Assembly: GCA_014706295.1 (NCBI GenBank)
Contig: JACSVZ010000001.1
Coordinates: 115,889,111 to 115,953,110, forward strand
Length of the DNA: 64,000 nucleotides
Direction: 5' to 3'
From: Lycocorax pyrrhopterus obiensis
Taxonomy: Eukaryota; Chordata; Aves; Passeriformes; Paradisaeidae
Made by a program: the position numbers and the translations under genes. Below the pieces are notes generated by a model. That model had not been told where the DNA came from. It ran no database searches and worked only from the letters and a program-made list of their open reading frames with translations. Numbering within the stretch: the stretch's first letter is position 1; every line of letters begins with the position of its first letter. Positions 1 to 10,800 of the stretch are shown here, piece after piece.

Positions 1-840
1 GGAGGAAAGGACATTCAACACTGCTGAAAAAAATTGTGGTAGGGAAGCAAATCGCATTTGGTTATGCCAGTTTGGAGAGCCTGGATCCCTGAAATAAGTA
101 TGGGACACATGACATGTATTTTATAGGTTGCATTAGCAACATCCCAAACCTGTTCCAGATACTACATCTGTCAGCTTGTTGAGGTCAAACAAAACCAACA
201 AGCCCAGAAACCTGTAAAACTCAGCAGTGAAGCCAGCACACCGTTTAGTGGAGTACATTTAGTACACCACCTTCGGTAGAGGGTTTTACAGTGCAGAATT
301 TATTTCAGTCACATCAAGCTTTCACGTTCTTGGAAACACAGCTAAACAGATCATTTAGAGCTGACCCTCCTCGTACAATGTAATTATTTAACTTCCTGCT
401 GTAATGTTCCTTGTCCGAGAGTCAATTGTAAGGGCATTTTACTGTGTTATATTTTGAACAACAAACCGAGTGATTGAGCAGCAAAGTAGGCATAATCAGG
501 AAAAATTTGTGAACACCATCCTCGCTGCCAGAATTGTAATTAAGAGCTAAATGAGGTGCAAGCAACAACTGCGACGTCCTGAAAGCCTGAAGCACTCAAA
601 TATTTGTGCGGAACAGCTTTAGGACCACCAGATTTTCTGTAAAGAGATGTTACTACAAGTCCAGCAGTTCAAGGCAGCTTCTGCACCTTCCGGCGACGTT
701 CCCAACCTCCCTTTCTCGTTTCCAAAAAAGCAGCAACTCTAAAATCCCGGCTTCGATTCACGCATGTGTCACTTGCTCATCTCTCCCACTGTGGAAGCGC
801 TCTTTCAGTCTGTAAACCCTATGCTTTCTATAAAACCCAC
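1..840. other. Upstream flank of PROS1, no gene recognised
   Basis: AT-leaning DNA 5' of the PROS1 CpG island. I see no exon, RNA gene or repeat family in it. A TATAAAA string lies at 829-835 on the plus strand, but it is over 400 bp upstream of the CCAAT/GC-box cluster and is probably unrelated to PROS1 transcription. In mammals ARL13B lies upstream of PROS1 in divergent orientation; I looked on the minus strand for its first coding exon and did not find it. Confidence 0.6.
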
Positions 841-1120
841 TCTCTGGCGCCGAAGGAGAGAGCGAGCCGTCAGACTGCCAAGCCCCCGCCGCCTCCCTCG
901 GGCCCTTCCCCGCCCCGCTCACCGCCGGCTCCGCCGAGGCCCCGCAGCTCAACGGCCGCGCGCGGCCCGCGCCCCGGGGCGCTCCGCCACGCGCGGCCCG
1001 GCCCGGCCCCGCCACGGCGGCAGCGGCGGCCGGCAGGGACCGGCGTCAGCCCCGGGCTGCGGCAGCCGCGCTCCGGCTCCGTTCGGCCGCTCCCGGGGGC
1101 GCGCTCAGGCGGGGCCGCGC

Positions 1121-1304
1121 ATTGGCCGCGCCGGGAGTTCCGCGGCCGCGGGGACGCGACACCGGGTCCGTCACCCCGGGATACGGCCGACGGCGGCCGG
1201 GAGGGGACACACTTATCGGCGCGCACGGAGACGAGAGAGGGCGGGGCCGCGGCCGACCAATAGGAGGAGGCGGCTTGCCCGGAGCTCGCGGAGGATCAGC
1301 CAAT
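1121..1304 (+). promoter_or_regulatory. PROS1: CCAAT/GC-box cluster, likely PROS1 core promoter
   Basis: An inverted CCAAT box (ATTGG) lies at 1121-1125 and direct CCAAT boxes at 1257-1261 and 1300-1304. The last sits in AGCCAATCAGCG, a full NF-Y-type match. A GC box (GGGCGGGGC, Sp1/KLF type) is at 1239-1247. NF-Y sites usually sit 60-100 bp upstream of the start, which would place initiation around 1360-1410 or slightly beyond. That placement is inference; the motifs are seen directly. Confidence 0.55.
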
Positions 1305-1393
1305 CAGCGGCGAGGATCCGCGCCCCCGGCCCCCCGGGGCCGTCCGGCTGTAAACACCGGGGCGCGCGCCCGCGGCCGCGGGACCTCGTAGCG

Positions 1394-1734
1394 ATGGGGG
1401 TGACCCTACAGCCATGAGGGGCTGCGGGCGGTGCCCCCTCTGCCCCGCTCTCGCCGGCGCGGGGCCCTGCCCAGTGTGCGCCCTCCCCTCCCGCCGGGGA
1501 GCCCGCAGCGTGCAGCCGCCGCCTCCGCGGGGCGGGCCAGGCGCGACCCGCCCGCGCCCCCGCGGCGCTGTCCCCGGCGCCCTGGTGACGCTCCCGCAGG
1601 GCAGCGCTGCCCGGACACGGCCCAGCCTCCCCCCCCGCGCCGCTGCCCCTCCCTCCCGCCCCCAGAGCCTCGCCCGGCCCCGCAGAGCAGCAGCCGCGCA
1701 GTCCCGGCGCCCGATCCCGGCCGGCCCCCGGTAG
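1394..1734 (+). other. Two overlapping upstream ORFs in the putative PROS1 leader
   Basis: An ATG at 1394 (G at -3, G at +4) opens a seven-codon ORF that stops with TGA at 1415-1417. That stop overlaps a second ATG at 1414, which opens a 106-codon ORF ending in TAG at 1732-1734. The second stop lies two bases before the PROS1 ATG at 1737. The peptide is Arg/Pro/Ala-rich, as any frame in this composition would be, so I do not call it a protein. If transcription starts upstream of 1394 these ORFs would limit PROS1 translation. If it starts after 1416 they do not exist in the mRNA. Confidence 0.35.
1646..1663 (-). promoter_or_regulatory. Compact G-quadruplex motif on the template strand of the PROS1 leader
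   Basis: The plus strand has four C-runs of 4, 3, 3 and 5 separated by single bases, so the minus strand reads as G-runs with three one-base loops. Short-loop motifs of this kind form the most stable parallel quadruplexes. It lies about 75-90 bp before the ATG, and a further run of eight C is just upstream at 1629-1636. A role in transcription is inference. Confidence 0.5.
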
Positions 1735-1736
1735 CC

Positions 1737-1806
1737 ATGAGGCCGCGGGGCTCGCGGTGCCTCCCGCTGCTGGCGCTGGCCATCGCCCTGGCCGAGGCGG
1801 CGACCT
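1737..1806 (+). CDS. PROS1: PROS1 exon 1: signal peptide
   Basis: Encodes residues 1-23 and the first base of codon 24. The product is Met, two basic residues, then a Leu/Ala-rich hydrophobic core ([14 protein letters not shown]), a typical signal peptide. The donor is T|gtgagt at 1807. I chose this ATG (G at -3) because it starts the only frame giving a signal sequence that joins exon 2 in phase (T + TT = Phe24). The same frame stays open upstream to about 1431 without an ATG, so an AUG-initiated N-terminal extension is not available. Confidence 0.93.
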
Positions 1807-4800
1807 GTGAGTGAGGCGAGGCGGGGGGGAGGCGCGGGGCCGTGTCCCGGAGGGGCGAGGGGCGGCCCGGAGCGGTGCCGCGGGGCGGGCAGCCCTTCCC
1901 GGCCGGCCGGGGCATCGCGTCCGCCCTGCTCTGTGCGTGCAGCCCCTCGATCCCGCGGGGTTCGGCCGCTGTGCAGCCCCTCGATCCCGCGGGGCAGCCG
2001 AGCTGTGGCTTGGGGTTGTGTGCGGCTCGGGAGCTGTTGGCGGCCGCAGCGCGGCTCAGCCGCCCACGGGAACCTGTCTGCACGGGGAGCTTGGTTCCCT
2101 TGCGAGAACAGCCCTCGGTGGATCGTGGTGTACTCAGAAGAGTGCCTTTATCGCAGTGCGGGCAAGCGGCCCTGACCCTTTTTATAAGTTCAGATCTCTC
2201 ACCCTAGGTAAGAGCTACTTGCTCTCACCGATTAAAAAAATAAAGTCTTCTACCTTTGAGTCAAAAGTCCTTGAGCTTAATAGTGAAAGAAGACAGTGTA
2301 TCTGAAACAAGCAGAATTGCAGCTCAAAGTAAGCCTGTTTATGACCTGTTTTACTAATGATTAAACAGGCAGAAGAGAAACCTAATGTTTACTATTCTGT
2401 GAAGCGCTAGGGTTTCCCGCTTAGGAAAGGAGCAGTATCAAAAGATGAAAGTTCATTTCATAACATTTTAACAGGTCCTAAAAATAAATCTTCTAATAAA
2501 TGTTTCATAATGATCTTTTCTCCTGTTTTCATCACGTTTTTGGTTCCATTTATGTTCTCCACTGCATACATTGTCATTTTTCTTAACAGCACCAAGTAGG
2601 CTGTCCTGCTCATCCAAAACTTCTGTGGTCCATATTGCCCAGTTTCTGTCCCTGGCTCTGAACAGTGCCAGGGATTTATGGAATGGCAGGGAGGGGGAAG
2701 AAGAGAAAACAGCTTAATAATGCAGCTCATACCGTTCAATAATCATAAAGTTGCCTCTGTAAGCCTTAGTGCAGGTGGATTTGGTCAAACATCAGGTGAG
2801 GGACAAGTTCTGGAGAAGGTGCAGGTATATATTAGTGGCTGATTTAATTTTGCTGGCTTCATGATGTCACTGATGAGCATTTCAGGATACTCTTGTCACT
2901 GGAGTTGCGGACCTGTACAGACAAGATTGTGCCACTTCCTACGGTGGCATCACTTCTTACTCAGTTTTATTCAACAGCTTTCCTTGGCTGGGGTATTAGG
3001 TAAGCAGCTCTGTTTAAATGGCCCACTTAAAGCAGGTTTATGGATACATCTGCACAACAGAACAGCTGTGAGAAACCCGTGAATCTCATCCTCTCCCACA
3101 ATTTTTTTTTCTTTTTTAGTAGCATCACTTCTAGATGCTTGATAAGCATTCACTACACAGTGCCTGTACACCACCTCTGGAAATTGTAAGGCTCTGGAGT
3201 AGCATGAGGCTCAGTGATCCCCAAATGAAGCACCCCGAGTGCATTAGGGGTTAACTTGGTTTGGCAGGATCAGAAATGGGCTGGAGTTTCCTGTAATCAG
3301 ACTGGCAGCAGCAGCAGCAGCCAGGATTTTTTGTTTCTAATAAAGGTCCTATCATAATCTTTGTAATTAAAACACAGATGAATAAATACACTGCTAATTC
3401 TGTGCATGGAGATTGAAATACTTGCACTAAAAAACCATGGAATTTGCTATGAGTTACATGTTTTATTTAAACTCAGAAGTCATAGGAAATCGACTTAGGA
3501 GTAGGATAAACTCCTCTGATGTAGGGGAAAAGACCTGTTCCTATTGCCCCACTGTACTGAGGACATGAAATAGAAAGTGTTACATCTGTTTGTACACAAT
3601 TGAAAATTTCTTGTCTTTTATTTACTGTAAAACTGTGTGAAAGTGACAGTGGTGTAGCTAAAGGTCAAAACAAGATGGTTTAAAGTGAGCTGTGAACCAG
3701 GCCTCGTCTATACCACAGAGCCTCTGCCCCAAAGCTATGTCAGCATGCTTGTGGGGCCAGAAATCTCCCATGGAAATAAACCCAGCAGGTATAATACACA
3801 ATGTTCCTGTTTTTGTTGTCTCTGCTTTTGCCTCAGAACAGATGATCTTTCTGCGTCTTTCTTATTAGTGAGAAATAAAGGATTTATTCTAATTGATTGA
3901 CACTTCTTGCATTTCTAAGCAACTAAGCTCTCTAAGAGCTGGTTGCTCTTTGAGATAGAGGAGTGCTGCAAAACCTTGGAGGTGAGCTGTGGTACATCCA
4001 CCTTATGCTCCGGAAATCTTATTTATTGCCTTACCAGAACAGTTAATCTGACCAGAATGATAGCAAATAGATTCGTTTGTAGTTACAAGCTCAGGCCACA
4101 TCTAATTCATTTAGGATGCTGCAACACAAAGGTTTCTTCAGGTCATTATCCAATGTTGCAGCACTTCAGAATGCTTCAATTTTGTTCCCTGTCACTTGAT
4201 GGAGACCTTTAACATGTTTAGGATGGTTTGGTTTTAGTCAAATCTGTCACCTGAAAGCCATTCTCCATTCAGGCTCATTAGCTGCTCTTTCTAGTCAGCT
4301 TCCTAAATTTTTTTCTTTCCTATTAGTGCAGAGAAACTGGGAGCTCTTCCCTGGCAGCTGGCTGCTGGTGTGGCTCATGAAAGTGCTCTGGGCTTGAGGA
4401 ATTGTCCCAGGCAGTACTGGATTGACTTTGTCTGCTTGAATGGCTCTTTTCTGTGGAGCTGGGATGAATATGTATGGCCACCACAACCTGATTTGCACTG
4501 CAGGTGTCACGACCCTCACACAGTTGGGCTGCTCTGAAAGGTTAAGCTGTGCAGAGGCTGATGAAGGGAGGGCAGGTGTAGAAGTGTGGTGCTCTCTAGT
4601 TAACATCTGTCATCTACACTCTTTAACCGTATCAGCTGGACTTCTTCCAGTCGTGCTCATCCATTTTTCTCTTGATCACAAGCTAGACCCAAAAATTAAA
4701 CCAGGCAGTCTAATTTAGTGGCTGTTCCTGGAGTGTTGTGTGCTCTGCAAAGAACATTGAAGCAGACATCTTTCATTTTTAGTGTCATTTCTCAATGTTC

Positions 4801-7800
4801 ACCATTTGTTAAAAGTCACTAAAATGACAATAACCAGATGCATGAAAATTTAGTAACAACTCGTGCTGGATCTGAAATATAAATGCAGGCTAGGATTCTG
4901 TTTTACCTTGTTAAATGTGAATGTATTTATAGGTTGTCTGCCTTAATGTTCCCAGGATTTCATTCTCACCTTTGTCTTGTTCTTTACCATTCTGAAAAAT
5001 AAAATGACTTTTATTTTAATTATGTGTAACATGTGGCCTGACTTTTAAGACATAATTTTGGTCTCATATAAATTAAATAAGATCAGAACATTTACTTGCA
5101 GATCACTGAAACAGGTGATATAATCAGCTTTTTTTATCTACTTGTTGGTTACATATCTCACTTTGCAATAAGCATAATCTAAACAAATAAAACATTATTC
5201 TTGTCCTGAGTATGACACTTAAATTATGCTTCAGGTGTGGATGCTATTAAGGATTAATAGCACAGATTAAGGATTTTTTGATCAGAAACAGCTCCCACAC
5301 ACAGAATCCTAGAATTTCTTGCTTGCGTTTTGCAAGACAATAGCAAATATTAACTCCTGACTAAGCATTTAATTCAGAATTTTGTGTTAGATTCTCATAT
5401 TTGCTCAGTGTTTACAGCATTTTTCAGCTGTTGCAAAAAGAGATAAATAATGACAGAGTTGCTTTGTTTCTCCCAAGTTTTATCCCAGCAGTCTGCCTCT
5501 CAGTTCCTGCTGAGGAAACGGCGAGCAAACTCTTTCATGGAAGAAAGTAAGAAGGGAAATCTAGAAAGAGAGTGCATTGAAGAATTATGCAATAGGGAAG
5601 AAGCCAGGGAAATCTTTGAAAATAATCCTGAAACTGTAAGTATGTTATGAGTATCTATGACATAGAGAGTAGTTCTTTGCAGAGGGAAAGACAGAAGCAC
5701 ATGGAATTCACAGCTCCCAATAACAACATTGGGCAAGATCCTCCCATTTAAAGAGAAAATTTTCCAAGTAGTTTTGACACCCAATTCGTTTTCAGTGCCT
5801 TCAATTTGCAAGTGTCCAATTCAGTGCAGTATTTTAATCTCTCCACTGAGTCTTGTGTGTGTTAAATAATCTTCTGCTTTAGCCCAAATAACAGTGATGC
5901 AGAAAACCAGGCCTGTATTCTGTGACTCAAAGTAACTTTTTTCTTCTTTTGCAGTTATAATTCCAATGTACTTTAGAATATATTCAGTGATGTGTTTTGC
6001 TGTAATTTTATCTACCTGAAATTTTTCTTAGCCTTTATTTTTCTTTTCTTTCTGCAGGAGTATTTTTATCCCAAATATTTAAGTAAGTACAAAAAAACCC
6101 CTAAACCAACTCTAGTGTGTCATTCAGTGATGCTCTCATCTGGGTAATACTGGTTTAGTTATTCTGCCCCTAGCACTGGGATGATTTCCATGCTGATTAT
6201 AATGCAGAGAATGTCCTGTGTGCTGAGATCCTCACAGAGGCACTCTGAAGGTTGGGCTGTGATCAGCTGTCCTTAACATGCCCAGACCAGTTTTGTAACT
6301 CAAGCTGTGAGAACAGGCTCTTTGAAGATGCCATGCAGCAAGTGGTGTAATTTCAGTGTAAATGAGTGCTCGGACCCTGAGCTGACTGTGTGGCTTTGCA
6401 TTTGCAGGCTGCCTTGCCTCCCATCGAGCAGGGGTGTTCAGGGTGGCCACAGTCACTCCAGACTCTCCAGCTGACCTGAGGGCTTGTGTCAAAGGTAGGT
6501 GCTGATGTTAGAACACACAGCGGCTAGAAAGCAGTTCACAGAGACACAAAAAGAGACAAATAGCCATTTAACTCAGGCAAACTCAATAATCTAAACCAGA
6601 AATTGACCAAAAAATGTGAGGTGAGACAGAGCATTTCCAGAGAAAGCAGTTTAAGTGACTGCTTTTAGCTTTTAGAAAGGAACATAATTAACTGCAAAAC
6701 AGAAGGCAGAGTTGTTCTGCAAACGGAAGTGTCCTGCACCAACCCACCAATGTTCCCCAGTGTGTCCTCTGTAGTCTGCCACATCTCTAACAGTTATGCC
6801 AAACTCTTTGCCTCTAGCAAGTCATGTTCTGTCAGGTAGTGTAAGAGATTCTCTTGTTCATTGTCTTTTCTACCACTCTTTGGTCCATAGTTACAGTAAC
6901 AGCTGAAAACTTCAACATTAAAAAAAAAAATCAAAATATTATCTGGAACACAGTCATTGATTCCAAACAAAAGGTCACAAAGCATGACACTTGGGATGTT
7001 TCTCAAATGTTTGATTTTTATGCCTATGCATTCACAGGTCCAGTGTGAATTGTGTTCTTTCTAGTAAATTCACAGGAAGCCTTTTTTACCATACTCCCTA
7101 CTTGTCACAGTTTAAACATCTCTCTAAACCTCCTAAATGTTTACAGCCTGGTTATATGAAAGAAACTTCCAGTTAGTTTGAATAGGGATATTTATCTCTG
7201 ACACTTTCTATCATTGAAAGCCGTGGAGGGCAAAGACAATCTTTAATAATTACACTGCATATGGTCATGGCTGAACATGTTTTCCACATCAGTTTATAAC
7301 AGTGCAATAAATTGCCAGTTTGTCTGTGTGACCACTCTTGAACAGAGTGACTCAACTCTCTAATCTTGAATTTTTGAACCTTTGGTCTTGCTAGTGAAAT
7401 TTGTGGTAATATGATGGGGGCAGAGCGCTGTTCTTTAAAAATTGAAATGCATCCTTAAAATGTAATGAAAATAGTATCCAGTCTGGTCACATCTTGCAGG
7501 GATTAGCATGACTTAGCAAGTAATTTGTCTTCTAGTTGTTTTCTGCCTGACAGAGTACTGGTGGCTGTGTATGTTCTCAGTCACTTAAAAATTCTTGTTG
7601 ACAGAACGAGTAGCAAGATTGTCGTGGGGGTGCTTCACGTTATTCAATCAAGACCTTTCCTGTTTCATGACAGGTACCTGTAGGAAGAGAAGAAGAAAGA
7701 CTAAAGTGATTCTTGAGGAGAAATAACCCCAAGTAACAAGGATTTTCCATGTTTTCCATCCCACAGAAATTTCAAACCAGTGCAGCCCTCTGCCATGCTA

Positions 7801-10800
7801 TAAAGATGGATACAAGGATTGCATAGATGGACAAGCCAAGTACACCTGTGTCTGTAAAGCAGGATGGAGAGGAGAGAACTGTGAGGAAGGTACAGTCTTC
7901 AATCTCACGTGATGTTGGTTCTCAGAACCACAGTTACATTTCTACTATTGAATAGTCTTTGCAGCTGGCCAATGGATGCCTTCCTCTTAGCAGAAAGTTT
8001 TATTCCCTTTTCTTTGTAGATATAAATGAATGTGAAGACTTCAATGGAGGCTGCAGCCAACGCTGTTCCAATTTCCCTGGGAGCTTCCGTTGTTTATGTG
8101 AAGATGGCTACTTCATGCATTCCAACAAACGGGATTGTGGAGGTAGGAAGACTTCTGGGGAACATCTTTCCATGCCACCACATTTCCTGTTAGCTAGAGA
8201 GAGGGAAGGGTTTGATCCAATATTTCCATAAATGCTCTTGCATTGCCTCTGAAAGATGCAATCCTGCTTTAACTTGGCCCCTCCTTCCTTATACACTGCA
8301 GGCATTTGGGCAACCAAATAATGAACCAGATCAGGTAGCAAGGAAAGAAAGAGAAAAAGGCCAGAGATGAGATTCTGCTTCATTGCTAGAACTCCATAAA
8401 GCTTGTTTTGGTCTCTTGCCAGATTCACATATCCTTTAAGCACTCTGAAACAAGAATCTCAAGTGATGTGAATAGCTGATATTGTTACCATGGAAATTCT
8501 CCCTGGTAAACACTGGTTTAGGCTAAATCACTCCTAATTAGCCATGCTGCTCTTTCTGCAGTTTGAAGTTCATTGGAGAAGAAACTATTAATGAATCCAA
8601 AAATTCTCTTAATGGAGAGAAAGATTTTTCTTTGATTCACCCAGCATAATTTTTTCTGTACATGCTTGTGTCTGCTGTTGCCCATGACCTGAATGCTTCA
8701 TTCCATTCCAGATGAAGACTGTATTGACATAATCAGCAATTCTTACTGCATAGTTAGAAAAAATTGTAACTTTATTCCATTTTAATGTCATATTTTATTA
8801 TGAAATTTTGACAACAGTTCTGGATAACGTCAGGTAATTTAAGAGGCTAAACTTGATGGCCATCTTCCACTGTGACTTCCTTTAGTCTATATATTTTTCT
8901 GAATTAATAACTTCCAAAGAAATGCCAGAATAACAGAAGATCGTGGGTTTATGAAAAAGAGCAAGCAGATAAATTTGTTAGAACCTCTATAATTCTTGGA
9001 AAGATACTGGGAAATCTGGTAAAAAAGTAATCAAAGATAAAAATAGACCAATATACCTTAGTGCCTGAGTGTTAGTTTAATCATTTGATACACTGCATTC
9101 AAGTATTTTATTACATCCAACTACAAAGTTAAACAACCAGGAATTTGGAATACACATAGTAGCTGTAGAAAAGTAGTCCAAAATCAGGACAGCTTTGACT
9201 TAATAATGTTGCTGGAGTCCAAGCAAGCCAGTGGCAGAATCTGTTCTCCTTGTGCAGCACCATTTCTACAACTGCTACAAAACCACAGAAGAAACCAGAA
9301 TGATCCCTGCATTCACAAGTGGGGGTGAAGTACACCAGGGATCTGATATTTTTCTGTCTCAAAGACACTTAATAAGATTGATACTATACCTTGAATCCAG
9401 TTGTCACATCTGCAATGGGAAAATGACACTGAAAAATTGGGAACAAGACAGAAGATAGACACTAAAATGGTTTGAGGGATAGAGAGACAGTGAGGGACTT
9501 GAACACCTATCAGCATAGCCAATTAAAAGAAAACTGACATGAATTGACTGTAGCATGAAAGAACCTCTGGTTGGATTATCTCTTGTCTTTCTGGATGTCT
9601 TTTCCTAAGATAGGATTTTATTATGCAGTTTGGTTTGGTTTATGGGAAATCTGCAGCCTGTTTCTCTCTGTGCCTTCCTGGACATGCATCCCTTTCCCTG
9701 TTACCCACAGAAGGCTTGAAGGGATGGGAAAGATAGGCAGGCAGAGAATTTGTTCACTGGGGACATGCAGAAGTGTCTCTTACAGCCCTCTGGAAATCTT
9801 TCTGGCTGTAGCTCTAGTGTGCTGTGACAGCACGGTAGACCTGCCAAGAAAAAGCCAGTCTGCCAGCCTCACTCAGTTTGCAGTGTTGGATAAGGTTGGG
9901 AAGGAAAATGGTGTGCAAGAGTGGGATTTGTTTTGTAATAACTTGATTGTGTTTCTAGATATAAATGAATGTGTGCTACACCCAAACATCTGTGGGACAG
10001 CCATCTGTAAGAACACCCAGGGGAGATATGAATGTGAATGTCCAGAAGGCTACACATACAATTCAACTTCAAAGAGCTGTGAAGGTGGGTCTTCGCCCCC
10101 AGCTCCCACTTTTCATCTCTTTCATCTTCCCCTTTTCTTTTTTTAAATCCACTGCTGTACCAAACTCAGCATCTCATCTGCTGGTGTATTTATTAATCTT
10201 CTTATTCTTTATTAAATCAATTGTTCATTAGGTTGTCAGGCTATATTACACGACAGCATGGCAGTTCTCTAAAGCTTTTTTAAAGATTTTTTTATAAAGA
10301 CCTCAAATGTCAAATAAAACTATTCCTAAATATCCAGAGAAAGAGCTATGAAAAAAGGAGCTGCTCCAAAAGAATCTTTCCTGAAGTGAAAATCTGTAAC
10401 TAAAAATTTCTAAAGTTCTGTAACAATTATAGCAAAGTTGAAAAGTATTGATAGCTAGCAGTGAAGTAGCAAGAAGCCACTCATACAAAGACCATAATAA
10501 GTTCTCAAGTGTTGAAAGTATTTGCATATTTCTTAGAATGTGTTTTATTTCTCTCTGCTTGTTAAAAGTTTCTGTTTACTACACATCAGAAATTAAATTT
10601 CAGTTGTAAACAGATATGAAAGCTCTTGAGAGTTTTACAATGAAGAATTTTCTGCACTGTCAGTTTAAGAAAAAACTATCAGTGACTGGTTTTTATTTTG
10701 AAAGCTGCCTTATGTTGCTGCTCAAAAGGACATAAAAGCAGCTTCTTGCTGGCCATGAATCTTTTGCTCTGTGGCTTTTCCTGCAGGTCTCTTGTGACAA

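Larger units (their letters stand above)
840..2060. promoter_or_regulatory. PROS1: CpG island spanning the PROS1 promoter, 5' leader and exon 1
   Basis: Base composition changes sharply near 840 to very GC-rich DNA with frequent CpG and returns to AT-leaning sequence just after 2,060. The island covers the putative promoter, leader, exon 1 (1737-1806) and the first 250 bp of intron 1. This is the expected setting for an unmethylated TATA-less promoter with dispersed start sites. The transcription start cannot be fixed from sequence. The long open frames on both strands in this stretch follow from high GC content (few stop codons) and are not genes. Confidence 0.85.

Noticed and set aside
829..835. 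TATAAAA as PROS1 TATA box
   Set aside because: It lies outside the CpG island core, hundreds of bases upstream of the CCAAT/GC-box cluster.
1..1400. First exon of ARL13B on the minus strand (divergent neighbour in mammals)
   Set aside because: No minus-strand sequence resembling its start was found. In human the two starts are several kilobases apart, so it is probably outside the window.
1431..1736. In-frame N-terminal extension of PROS1 from a GTG at 1431
   Set aside because: No in-frame ATG is available, the extension would bury the signal peptide, and known protein S orthologues start at the equivalent of 1737.
764..2083. Several long open frames on both strands across the CpG island
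   Set aside because: They are Arg/Pro/Gly/Ala-rich, overlap one another on opposite strands and follow from stop-codon depletion at high GC. Only the short exon 1 frame joins a real gene.
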